Positions 8,443 to 15,650 of a stretch of DNA of 64,000 nucleotides are shown here, in pieces. Source of the stretch: Caballeronia sp. M1242 (lineage in GTDB: Bacteria > Pseudomonadota > Gammaproteobacteria > Burkholderiales > Burkholderiaceae). The translations under genes and the position numbers were made by a program. The stretch covers positions 1,116,001 to 1,180,000 of the forward strand of contig NZ_CP071129.1 in NCBI RefSeq assembly GCF_017220215.1, read 5' to 3'. The notes beneath the pieces are model-generated. The model was not told the DNA's origin, did no database searches, and saw only the letters and a program-made list of their open reading frames with translations. Numbering within the stretch: the stretch's first letter is position 1; the number at the start of each line of letters is the position of its first letter.

Positions 8443-9819
8443 ATGTTCGAAACCACCGGACGCCTGACCGACCTCATCTGCGGCAGCGAAGCGGCCAACG
8501 CGGTCTGGTCGCCGCGCGCCACCGTGCAGGCCATGCTCGATGTCGAAGCGGCGCTCGCGCGCGCGTCGGCCAAAGCGGGCGTGATTCCCGCGAGCGCCGT
8601 AGATGCGATCGTCGCCGCGTGCGACGCCGCCAACATCGACGCGGCCGCGCTCATGTCGGGCGCGGCGGCGGGCGGCAATCTCGCGATTCCGCTCGTCAAG
8701 CAACTGACCGCCGTCGTCAAGGCGCGCGACGCCGAAGCCGCGAAGTACGTGCATTGGGGCGCGACGAGCCAGGACATCATCGACACGGGCGTCGTGCTGC
8801 AATTGCGCGCGGCGCTCGATCTCATCGACGCTGATCTGCAAGCGCTCGCACACGCGCTTGCGGATCAGGCGGACAAGCATCGCGCGACGCCGATGATCGG
8901 CCGCACCTGGCTGCAGCAAGCGCTGCCGATCACGCTCGGCCTGAAGTTCGCGCAATGGCTGGACGCGGTGACGCGTCATCGCGCGCGTCTCGCCGATGTG
9001 CGCGCACGCGCGCTCGCGCTCCAGTTCGGCGGCGCGGCGGGCACGCTCGCGAGCCTGCGCGACAAGGCGCTGCCGACGGCGCACGCGCTCGCCGACGACC
9101 TGCGCCTCGCGCTTCCCGCGCTGCCTTGGCATACGCAGCGCGATCGCATCGCGGAAGCGGCGTCGTTCTTCGGCATGCTGACGGGCACGCTCGGCAAGAT
9201 CGCGCGGGACATTTCGCTCATGATGCAGACGGAGCTCGGCGAAGTGGCCGAGCCGTCGGCGGCGGGCAAGGGCGGCTCGTCGACGATGCCGCACAAGCGC
9301 AACCCGGTCGGCTGCGCGGCCGTGCTCACGGCGGCCACGCGCGCCCCGAATCTCGTCGCGACGATCTTCGCGGGCATGGTGCAGGAACACGAGCGCGCGC
9401 TCGGCGGCTGGCAAGCCGAGTGGGAAGCGTTGCCGGACCTCGCGCGGCTGACGGCGGGCGCGCTCGCCAACGTGAAAGACATCGTGCCGGGCCTGGAAGT
9501 GAACGTCGGGCGGCTCGCGGCGAATCTGAACGCGACGAACGGCCTGGTGCTCGGCGAAGCCGTGATGCTCGCGCTCGGCGACGCCATCGGCCGGCTCGAC
9601 GCGCACAAGCTCGTCGAAGGCGCGTCGAAGGCGGCGGTCGCGAGCGGTCAGTCGCTCTTCGACGTGCTCGCCGCGAACGAAACGGTCAGCGCGCATCTCT
9701 CGCGAGAGCGCCTGAAGGAACTCCTCGATCCGGCGAACTACGTCGGTCAGGCTCAGGCGTTCGTCGATGCCGCGCTCGCGCAGCATCGCCAGTATCAAGA
9801 TCAAGATACGGAGCAATAA
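8443..9819 (+). CDS. pcaB: 3-carboxy-cis,cis-muconate cycloisomerase
   Basis: Converts 3-carboxy-cis,cis-muconate, the ring-cleavage product of protocatechuate, to 4-carboxymuconolactone. It belongs to the fumarase/aspartase superfamily: the signature GGSSTMPHKRNPVGC is near residues 282-296, and the motifs HWGATSQDIIDTG (~105-117) and GRTWLQQALPIT (~153-164) supply the other active-site parts. At 458 residues it matches the family. It begins 5 bp after pcaF. A long in-frame extension into pcaF is only a shadow. The protocatechuate dioxygenase genes pcaGH are not in this window. Confidence 0.96.
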   Translation: MFETTGRLTDLICGSEAANAVWSPRATVQAMLDVEAALARASAKAGVIPASAVDAIVAACDAANIDAAALMSGAAAGGNLAIPLVKQLTAVVKARDAEAAKYVHWGATSQDIIDTGVVLQLRAALDLIDADLQALAHALADQADKHRATPMIGRTWLQQALPITLGLKFAQWLDAVTRHRARLADVRARALALQFGGAAGTLASLRDKALPTAHALADDLRLALPALPWHTQRDRIAEAASFFGMLTGTLGKIARDISLMMQTELGEVAEPSAAGKGGSSTMPHKRNPVGCAAVLTAATRAPNLVATIFAGMVQEHERALGGWQAEWEALPDLARLTAGALANVKDIVPGLEVNVGRLAANLNATNGLVLGEAVMLALGDAIGRLDAHKLVEGASKAAVASGQSLFDVLAANETVSAHLSRERLKELLDPANYVGQAQAFVDAALAQHRQYQDQDTEQ

Positions 9820-9823
9820 CAGC

Positions 9824-10618
9824 ATGCCTTTCGCCGCTATCAATCAAACCCGGATTCACTACCGGATCGACGCCACCGCCGGCAACGACGCGCCGTGGCT
9901 TGTGCTCTCGAATTCGCTCGGCGCGGACGTGTCGATGTGGACCCCGCAGGTCGAGGCGTTCGCGAAACACTACCGCGTGCTGCGCTACGACACGCGCGGT
10001 CACGGCCATTCGGATGTGCCGCCCGGCCCGTACACCGTCGATCAGCTGATCGGCGACGTCGTCGCGCTGATGGATCATCTCGGCATCGAGCGCGCGAATT
10101 ACTGCGGACTGTCGATGGGCGGCCTGACCGGCATCGGCCTCGCCGCGCGTCATCCCGAGCGGTTCTCGCGCGTCGTGCTGTCCAACACGGCCGCGAAGAT
10201 CGGCTCGGACGCCGTCTGGACGCCGCGCGCCGCGAAAGCGCGCGAGACGGGCGGCATGGCCGCGCTCACCGATAGCGTCATCGCGCGCTGGTTCACGGCG
10301 CCGTTTATCGAGCGGGAGCGGCTCGTGCTCGCGAATATCCGCGATGTGTTCCGCCACACCTCGGGCGACGGCTACGCCTCCAACTGCGAGGCGATCCGCG
10401 ACGCGGACCTTCGCGAAGAAGCGAAGACCATCGCGCTGCCGGTGCTCGTGATCGCGGGCACGCACGACATGTCGACGACGGCCGAGCAGGGCCGCGAACT
10501 CGCGGGCGTCATCGGCGGATCGCGCTACGTCGAACTGGATGCCGCGCATCTGTCGAACATCGAGAAGCACGACGCCTATACGCACGCCGTGCTCGACTTC
10601 TTCGGAGAACAGCAATGA
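9824..10618 (+). CDS. pcaD: 3-oxoadipate enol-lactonase
   Basis: An alpha/beta hydrolase that opens 3-oxoadipate enol-lactone to 3-oxoadipate, the substrate of PcaIJ. It has 264 residues. The nucleophile elbow is GLSMGG with Ser97, the oxyanion segment is LSNSLGADVSMW (28-39), and the catalytic His is in DAAHLSNIE near the C-terminus. The ATG is 5 bp after the pcaB stop, and its 3' end overlaps pcaC by 4 nt. In some relatives pcaD and pcaC are fused as pcaL; here they are separate but translationally coupled. Confidence 0.96.
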   Translation: MPFAAINQTRIHYRIDATAGNDAPWLVLSNSLGADVSMWTPQVEAFAKHYRVLRYDTRGHGHSDVPPGPYTVDQLIGDVVALMDHLGIERANYCGLSMGGLTGIGLAARHPERFSRVVLSNTAAKIGSDAVWTPRAAKARETGGMAALTDSVIARWFTAPFIERERLVLANIRDVFRHTSGDGYASNCEAIRDADLREEAKTIALPVLVIAGTHDMSTTAEQGRELAGVIGGSRYVELDAAHLSNIEKHDAYTHAVLDFFGEQQ

Positions 10619-11007
10619 CGGACGACGAACGCTACGAAGCCGGCATGAAGGTGCGCCGCGCGGTGCTGTCCGACGCGCACGTGGACCGGTCGCTTGCCAA
10701 CCGCACGGACCTCACGACCGAATTCCAGAACTTCATCACGCGTTATGCGTGGGGCGAGATCTGGACCCGCGAAGGCTTGCCGCGCCACACGCGCAGTCTC
10801 ATCACCATCGCGATGATGGTGGCGCTCAACCGCAGCGAAGAACTCGCGCTGCACCTGCGCGCCGCGAAAAACAACGGCGTGACGCAGGACGAGATCAAGG
10901 AAGTGCTGATGCAGACCGCGGTCTATTGCGGCGTGCCTGCGGCGAACTCGGCGTTCCACCTCGCGCAGAAGATTTTCGAGGAGGAAGCGCGGTCGGGCGG
11001 GCAGTAA
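10615..11007 (+). CDS. pcaC: 4-carboxymuconolactone decarboxylase
   Basis: A 130-residue AhpD-like/CMD-family protein that decarboxylates 4-carboxymuconolactone to the enol-lactone used by PcaD. The family blocks are WGEIWTREGLPRHTRSLITIAMM at residues ~44-66 and the C-terminal VYCGVPAANSAFHLAQ. It overlaps pcaD by ATGA and ends the pca operon, with a terminator 14 bp on. Together pcaB, C, D, I, J and F encode every step from carboxymuconate to TCA intermediates. Confidence 0.96.
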   Translation: MTDDERYEAGMKVRRAVLSDAHVDRSLANRTDLTTEFQNFITRYAWGEIWTREGLPRHTRSLITIAMMVALNRSEELALHLRAAKNNGVTQDEIKEVLMQTAVYCGVPAANSAFHLAQKIFEEEARSGGQ

Positions 11008-11021
11008 CCGGGTCACCTTCG

Positions 11022-11056
11022 AAAAAGCCGTCTCCGCGATGCCGGAGACGGCTTTT
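11022..11056. terminator. Bidirectional terminator between pcaC and the DUF3443 gene
   Basis: The stem AAAAGCCGTCTCC/GGAGACGGCTTTT has T runs on both strands. It lies between two convergent genes and can end both. Confidence 0.88.
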
Positions 11057-11062
11057 GCGCTT

Positions 11063-12376
11063 TTAGAACGCGTAGTACGGGCCGTTGCCCGCTGGCGTCG
11101 GGCGGCCTTCGAGTGCGGTGAACACGCGCCGGCCGTAGAAGAAAGGCAGGCCCCAGTCGAAGAAGCCGCTCGCGGGCCCGGCCAGATTGCTGAATGCGTT
11201 GTTGCCGCTCGATAGAAGCGTCGTCGCTTTGGCGACGGAAAACGACACGCCGGCCGACGCGCCGGTCGCGGAACTGAGCGTGGCGTTGAGCGTTTGCGTC
11301 GTGGCTGGGCAGTACCAGACGCCGCACGACGCGAGCGTGGTCGACGGAAAGAAGAGGCCGTTCGATCCGCTGTCGATGAAGCTCGAACCGTAGTCGTTGC
11401 CGCCGAAGTTCGTCGAGACGTAGCCTGTGATCGAGTTGGACTTCAGCACCGTCGCCGAGCCCAACAGATTATTCGCCTGCGATCCGATGCCGAAGGTCAT
11501 CGTCCCCGCGACCGCGGACGCGCCTTCGGGCGGCACGGCCGGCAATTCGATCAGCACGCCGTTGTTGTCCGTGGCGAAGCGCGCGACCGGATTCGTCACT
11601 TGCTGCGCGACGGCGACCGTGGTCGCGGAACACGCGCTCGACGTGCAGTCGTAGTACCAGCGCGGCATCGCAGATGCAGCGCAACCGCCGCCGCAATCGG
11701 CCGTGAACGGCCCGACGCCCAGAATGCCGTTGCCGCGCAGGTTCGACGCAGTGAGCATCGGCAGACCGGACTGGCCGCAATCCGTGGCGGCGGAGGGGAC
11801 GGCCGAATCCGCGATCAGCTGAACGGAGACCGCGCTCGCCACTTGACCGGCGAGCCGCACATCGGCCTGGCGGACCGCGCCCCACGTGTAGCCGGAGCCG
11901 AACACCGCGCATTCCGCGACCGCCGAATTGCCCGCGCTGCCCGCGCTGCCCGCCTTACCCGCCACCAGAGGCAACGCAATTGACGGATCGAGCGCGGACG
12001 CGAGCACGCGCAAGCCTTGCGAGCCGGTATCCACCTGAATGTTGTCGATGGTCTGGCACGTGTTCGTGCCGGGCACGCAGAGCGTGACGCTCGTTTGCAG
12101 CATGTTGCGCGTGCCGGTGGGAATGCGCGTCACCTGGATCGGCTGCACGTTGGGCGTCGTCGACTGAACGACGACGTTGCTCGCGGCGCTCGGTGCGCTC
12201 GCGGCGGGCGGCGCGCTCGCGGCAACCGGCGTGCTGGCCGGCGCGGGCGTGCTTGCGGCCGTCGGCGCGGGCGTGGCGGGCGAGGCGGCCGTGCTCCCCG
12301 AGCCACCGCCGCCGCATGCATGAAGCAGCAGGCAGACGGCGATCACGGGCAACCGGCAAAGCGTGCGGATGGTCAT
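11063..12376 (-). CDS. DUF3443 family exported lipoprotein
   Basis: A 437-residue protein that begins MTIRTLCRLPVIAVCLLLHACGGGG: a short signal peptide with lipobox LHAC, so Cys21 is the probable lipidation site. An Ala/Pro/Thr-rich linker (about 28-80) follows. The large C-terminal domain includes VDTGSQGLRVLAS and FIDSGSNGLFF, two DTGS/DSGS segments that resemble the paired active-site motifs of pepsin-like aspartic proteases. Several Cys pairs (CVPGTNTCQT, CGQSG, CGGGC, CTSSAC) suggest disulfides. The DUF assignment is from memory of the family, and protease activity is only a possibility. It follows a DUF2844 gene by 17 bp; the two typically occur together in Burkholderia. Confidence 0.85.
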   Translation of the reverse strand: MTIRTLCRLPVIAVCLLLHACGGGGSGSTAASPATPAPTAASTPAPASTPVAASAPPAASAPSAASNVVVQSTTPNVQPIQVTRIPTGTRNMLQTSVTLCVPGTNTCQTIDNIQVDTGSQGLRVLASALDPSIALPLVAGKAGSAGSAGNSAVAECAVFGSGYTWGAVRQADVRLAGQVASAVSVQLIADSAVPSAATDCGQSGLPMLTASNLRGNGILGVGPFTADCGGGCAASAMPRWYYDCTSSACSATTVAVAQQVTNPVARFATDNNGVLIELPAVPPEGASAVAGTMTFGIGSQANNLLGSATVLKSNSITGYVSTNFGGNDYGSSFIDSGSNGLFFPSTTLASCGVWYCPATTQTLNATLSSATGASAGVSFSVAKATTLLSSGNNAFSNLAGPASGFFDWGLPFFYGRRVFTALEGRPTPAGNGPYYAF

Positions 12377-12393
12377 GGCTGGTCTCTCGCGCT

Positions 12394-12852
12394 TTATTGA
12401 ATATCGGCTGCCGATACGCCCGGGGGCAACGCGCTCGCGAGCCATGCGCGCCCGCTGAATTCGCGCAATCGCGTCCGATTCTCGACCGTCAGATCCGCGT
12501 CCGACACGCGCGCCGTGTGCAGTCCGGCATCGCCCGCCGTTGCGCTCGCGCCGTCCCGAAAGCGCGAGAAGTAAGCGCCGAGCAGCGCCTCGACGTTCGG
12601 CATCGCCGGTCCGCGCCACGACACGGCGTACACGGTGCCGGCCGCATCGATGTATTCGCGCACGACGATCCTGTGCGAATCGGTCGTCTCGCGGTAGGTC
12701 ACGAGCCCGCTCTGCGCCCGGTGGACGACCGCGCCGTCCGAAGCATCCGACGCGCGTTTGGTCGCGCCGAGCTGCGCATGGCACAGCGTGCTGACGCCGA
12801 GCGAGAAACACAGGGTCGCAGCAAGGTACTGAGGATGTCTTAAGTTCCGCAT
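12394..12852 (-). CDS. DUF2844 family exported protein
   Basis: A 152-residue protein with a Sec-type signal peptide (MRNLRHPQYLAATLCFSLGVSTLCHA, probable cleavage after CHA). GGAGAG about 5 nt before the ATG supports the start. The mature part has the family-like run SGLVTYRETTDSHRIVVREYIDAAGTVYAVSW. It is the first gene of a two-gene unit with the DUF3443 lipoprotein, so the two probably act together at the cell envelope. No enzymatic motif is visible. Confidence 0.85.
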   Translation of the reverse strand: MRNLRHPQYLAATLCFSLGVSTLCHAQLGATKRASDASDGAVVHRAQSGLVTYRETTDSHRIVVREYIDAAGTVYAVSWRGPAMPNVEALLGAYFSRFRDGASATAGDAGLHTARVSDADLTVENRTRLREFSGRAWLASALPPGVSAADIQ

Positions 12853-13247
12853 CGTTCTCTCCGATCGTTTTAGGAGCAGTCCTATTTTTGGGATCGAATT
12901 TTAAGATGAATGCGGAGCAGGGCGATACCGGACGCGGCTTACTCGGAAACTGAAGAATGAGACAGATAAATCCGAAAAAACAAGACCTTGCGCAGAGCCG
13001 GCGCTGCCCATTGACGATTTGCGGGGATGTCATAAATTGTCAAATGTGTGGGGAGCGGTCGAATGCTGATGGCGCCCGATGCGATCTCGGCGGGCCGGAT
13101 GACGGACGGCGGTCCGCGGTCTGACTGCCCGTCGAGCTTGCTGCGCGAGGCGCTTACCCCTCTTTTTGCACGGCGTTGCGCCGGACCGGTAAAATGCTGG
13201 GTTGATCCACGGACGACCCCGTGGCGTAGCGGAAGGACTTTCCAGAC
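12853..13247 (+). promoter_or_regulatory. Divergent intergenic region with bamC promoter
   Basis: This 395-bp gap separates the DUF2844 gene (leftward) from bamC (rightward). The best promoter for bamC is TTGCAC (13166-13171), an 18-bp spacer and TAAAAT (13190-13195), about 50 bp before the ATG. A second, weaker candidate is TTGACG at 13011. No coding sequence or RNA gene is supported here. In E. coli dapA precedes bamC; it is absent here. Confidence 0.55.
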
Positions 13248-14450
13248 ATGACAGATTTTCGTGTAACCAAGCGGATGGCTGCGCTTTTCGCGGTGGCCGG
13301 AATCGTGGCGGGTTGCGGCACCTCATCGCCCACCGCGATCAACTACAAGAGCGACCAACGCTCGAAGCAATCGTCGCTCGCCGTTCCGCCGAACCTTCTC
13401 GACGAAGCGGTCGACCAGCGTTCGTTGCCGCCGCAAGGCGGCCAGGCGTCGCTCTCGGATCTCCAGCAGGTTCAGAAAGTCGCGCCGAGCGCGCCGACCG
13501 TGGTGCCGCCGGTTTCCGGCATGCATATCCAGCGCGACGGCGCGGAACGCTGGCTCGTCATCGACAACAAATCGCCCGATCAGGTCTGGCCGCAAATTCG
13601 CCGCTTCTGGCAGGAGCAGGGCTTCCTGCTCGTCGTGGATTCGCGCGACAAGGGCGTGATGGAAACCGACTGGAACGAAACCCACCCGCAGATTTCGGAC
13701 GGCCTCATTCGCGACACGCTCGCGAAGGCCACCGGCAACTCCTATGTGACCGCCGAGCGCAACAAGTACCGCACGCGTCTGGAAGCGGGATCGAACGGCG
13801 GCACGTACGTGTTCATCAGCCAGAAGGGCATGCGCGAGGCGCTGACCGGCGTGAATAACGACACGAGCCAGTGGCAGGCGCGTCCGAACGACCCGGCGCT
13901 CGAAAGCGAATATCTGAAGCGGCTGATGTCGTCGCTTGCCGTCGCTGATTCGCGTCAGGCGGCGGGTGTCGCGGGCGCAGCGGACACCACAGCGTCCGCG
14001 AACGCGCAGCCCGCGAAGGGCGGCGACAGCAAGGCGGCCGCCACGGCCGCGCAGAACGTCGCGAACGCCGGCAATAGCCCGATTCGCAACGAGACCGTGC
14101 CGCAAGCCGACTCGGCGCAACTGACCTTGCCCGAAGCGTACGACCGCGCGTGGCTGCGCGTGGGCATCGCGCTCGACCGGGCGAACTTCACGGTGGACGA
14201 TCGGGATCGGGCGCGCGGCGTCTACTTCGTGCGTTATGCGGACCCGAACGACAAGTCGGCGCGCGAGCAAGGCTTCTGGAGTCAGGTTTTCCACGGCCGC
14301 AAGGAAATCGCCGTGAAGCAGTATCAGGTCAACGTGCGCGCCATTACCGAAGGCGAAACGCGCGTCGCGATCGTCGATGACAAGGGCCAGGTGGATTCGT
14401 CTCCGCAAGCGCGGCAGATCATGGCATTGCTCGCCGATCAGATCAGCTGA
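13248..14450 (+). CDS. bamC: Outer membrane protein assembly factor BamC (NlpB-like lipoprotein)
   Basis: A 400-residue lipoprotein of the BAM complex that inserts beta-barrel proteins in the outer membrane. The signal peptide ends in the lipobox IVAGC, with Cys24 as the lipid anchor. An unstructured stretch follows (AINYKSDQRSKQSSLAVPPNL), as in E. coli BamC where it binds BamD. Two helix-grip domains come next: about 88-220 (WLVIDNKSPDQVWPQIRRFW, VMETDW) and about 285-400 (AYDRAWLRVGIALDRANF, GVYFVRYADPN). An Ala-rich linker at 240-275 joins them. It is longer than the E. coli protein (344). It is monocistronic, with its own promoter and a strong terminator. Confidence 0.93.
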   Translation: MTDFRVTKRMAALFAVAGIVAGCGTSSPTAINYKSDQRSKQSSLAVPPNLLDEAVDQRSLPPQGGQASLSDLQQVQKVAPSAPTVVPPVSGMHIQRDGAERWLVIDNKSPDQVWPQIRRFWQEQGFLLVVDSRDKGVMETDWNETHPQISDGLIRDTLAKATGNSYVTAERNKYRTRLEAGSNGGTYVFISQKGMREALTGVNNDTSQWQARPNDPALESEYLKRLMSSLAVADSRQAAGVAGAADTTASANAQPAKGGDSKAAATAAQNVANAGNSPIRNETVPQADSAQLTLPEAYDRAWLRVGIALDRANFTVDDRDRARGVYFVRYADPNDKSAREQGFWSQVFHGRKEIAVKQYQVNVRAITEGETRVAIVDDKGQVDSSPQARQIMALLADQIS

Positions 14451-14489
14451 CGCAGCGTCTGAACCGCACTAATCGCTCAGTGCTATGAG

Positions 14490-14518
14490 AACCGCCTCTT
14501 CACGAGGCGGTTTTTTTT
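14490..14518 (+). terminator. Strong intrinsic terminator after bamC
   Basis: The stem ACCGCCTC/GAGGCGGT around a short loop is followed by eight T residues, starting about 40 bp after the bamC stop. Confidence 0.93.
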
Positions 14519-14601
14519 GCCCGCGTGGACGCGAATAACGTGCTTCTCGCGCCGAATGCAAAGTGCGCCGCCAGACGAATTGCATGCGAAGAGCATGCTT
14601 A

Positions 14602-14652
14602 TATTGCGCAGAGGATTCTTTTCACCGTTCAATGTGCGCAATAGCTTATAAA
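14602..14652 (+). promoter_or_regulatory. Inverted repeat and -10 box upstream of the candidate small RNA
   Basis: TATTGCGCA (14602-14610) and TGCGCAATA (14635-14643) are a perfect 9-bp inverted repeat with centres 33 bp apart, about three helical turns. A TATAAA box at 14647-14652 follows directly, and a poor -35 (TTCACC, 14621-14626) lies between the arms. The arrangement suits a dimeric or tetrameric regulator at a promoter. Both the promoter and the operator are inferred from sequence alone. Confidence 0.45.
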
Positions 14653-14658
14653 AAATTC

Positions 14659-14838
14659 TCGGGGGACAGTACATTGCGTCCATGGCGTGATTGACGCGCC
14701 GCCGCTCGATTCAGAGCAGCAAGTTACTCGCAGACAATACCCGATAACGGCTCGCGGCAGCGAGTCCCGATGGCCCCGTCGCCTATCCTCGTAGGGCGAC
14801 GGCTTTTGCCCGCGTTCCACCCGGAACGCGGGTTTTTT
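14659..14838 (+). ncRNA. Candidate structured small RNA or riboregulatory leader
   Basis: This stretch has no coding potential and lies in a 478-bp gap after the bamC terminator. From the predicted start it can close a long-range stem (TCGGG plus AC, 14659-14667, with GTCCCGA, 14764-14770). Hairpins lie inside it: GCGT/ACGC, GCTC/GAGC and CTCGC/GCGAG. Two intrinsic terminators follow in tandem: CCGTCGCC/GGCGACGG with TTTT (14776-14807), then CCCGCGTTCC/GGAACGCGGG with six T (14809-14838). The next gene starts 90 bp on, so it could be a free RNA or a terminator-controlled leader of the monooxygenase gene. I could not match it to 6S, 4.5S, tmRNA, RNase P or a known riboswitch. Confidence 0.5.
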
Positions 14839-14928
14839 CTTTGCGCGTTTAAATCGTTTTCGGCGCGATTTGTGCCGCGCGTTTATGCTTCGCTTTCAAT
14901 CGTTTATTGAAGATAGGAGAAAAAGCGT

Positions 14929-15219
14929 ATGTCAGAAGTCGCCGTCGTCGCCATTTTCGTGGCCAAGCCGGGCAGGGAAGAAGAGTTGCGGCAAGTGCTG
15001 GAAGCCAACGTCGCGCCGACGCGCCAGGAACGCGGCGCGCTTCAGTACGATCTGCACCGCGACATCAAGGAGCCGCGCCGCTTTATCTTCGTCGAACGTT
15101 GGGAAAGCGAAGCTGCGCTCGCGGACCACGGCCAGACCGCGCACATCCAGGCGTTCAGGGCGAAGGCGCCCGAACTGTGCGAACAGGGCGATGTGCACGT
15201 CGCGAGCAAGCTGCTTTAA
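14929..15219 (+). CDS. Antibiotic biosynthesis monooxygenase (ABM) family protein
   Basis: A 96-residue ferredoxin-like alpha/beta protein of the ABM/YgiN type: VAIFVAKPGREEELRQVLE at the N-terminus, GALQYDLHRDIKEPRRFIFVERWESEAALADH in the middle, and a closing VASKLL strand. Such proteins are cofactor-free quinol monooxygenases or related small enzymes, acting as dimers in the cytoplasm. AGGAG about 9 nt upstream supports the ATG. It stands alone and convergent with the next gene. The substrate cannot be told. The candidate structured RNA ends 90 bp upstream and may control it. Confidence 0.9.
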   Translation: MSEVAVVAIFVAKPGREEELRQVLEANVAPTRQERGALQYDLHRDIKEPRRFIFVERWESEAALADHGQTAHIQAFRAKAPELCEQGDVHVASKLL

Positions 15220-15225
15220 GCGGCA

Positions 15226-15486
15226 TCAGTGCGTTTCGTGCGGGATGTCGAGGATCAGGATGATGGTCCAGTCCGCTTCGCCGTCATGGTGATACTGACG
15301 CTCCGCCACGATAAACGGCTGCTGCTTGCCTGCCGGCCCGAGAAACAGCACGTCGCCTTCCATCGGCAGACATTCGACCGGCGGCAGCGCCAGAAACGCG
15401 TCCTTGTTGGCGTTGCGCGGCATCAGTTTCTCGATCTTGCGCGATGCCGCTTCCGTCCATTCGATATCGAGTTGAATATTGCTCAT
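15226..15486 (-). CDS. Conserved hypothetical protein
   Basis: An 86-residue cytoplasmic protein starting MSNIQLDIEWTEAASRKIEKLMPRN. The start at 15486 is preferred over a longer frame to 15585, whose extra residues look like leader translation. The sequence has balanced composition and strand-like segments (DVLFLGPAGKQQPFIVAERQYHHD, DWTIILILDIP), which favours a real folded protein. I do not recognise the family. It ends 6 bp from the convergent ABM gene and has no operon partner. Confidence 0.7.
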   Translation of the reverse strand: MSNIQLDIEWTEAASRKIEKLMPRNANKDAFLALPPVECLPMEGDVLFLGPAGKQQPFIVAERQYHHDGEADWTIILILDIPHETH

Positions 15487-15590
15487 GCTGTCGTTCGCAC
15501 GCGAGTGCGCTCCACGGTTGAATCGTTGAAAAAGACGATGCGCAATGTAGCACACGCCATGCGTTCCCCGTGACGCGCCCCGCATGTGCG

Positions 15591-15627
15591 AACGGCCCGC
15601 GGGCGTGAACCCGCGGGCCGTTTTTCA
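15591..15627 (+). terminator. Strong hairpin between the hypothetical gene and aceB
   Basis: A 13-bp perfect stem (AACGGCCCGCGGG/CCCGCGGGCCGTT) has a 6-nt loop and a T run on the plus strand. On the minus strand it lies just beyond the aceB stop but has few T residues, so it may serve aceB less well. Confidence 0.8.
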
Positions 15628-15650
15628 TGCGGCAATCAACGACGCGCGTT

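Noticed and set aside
14629..14820. A 63-codon minus-strand frame over the candidate small RNA
   Set aside because: No ribosome site, no plausible protein composition, and it overlaps two terminator hairpins.
14659..14838. 6S RNA, 4.5S RNA, tmRNA or selenocysteine tRNA
   Set aside because: No GGAAGGAAGCAGC-like SRP motif, no T-loop GGTTCRA with CCA, and no recognisable 6S central bubble were found; left as an unassigned candidate.
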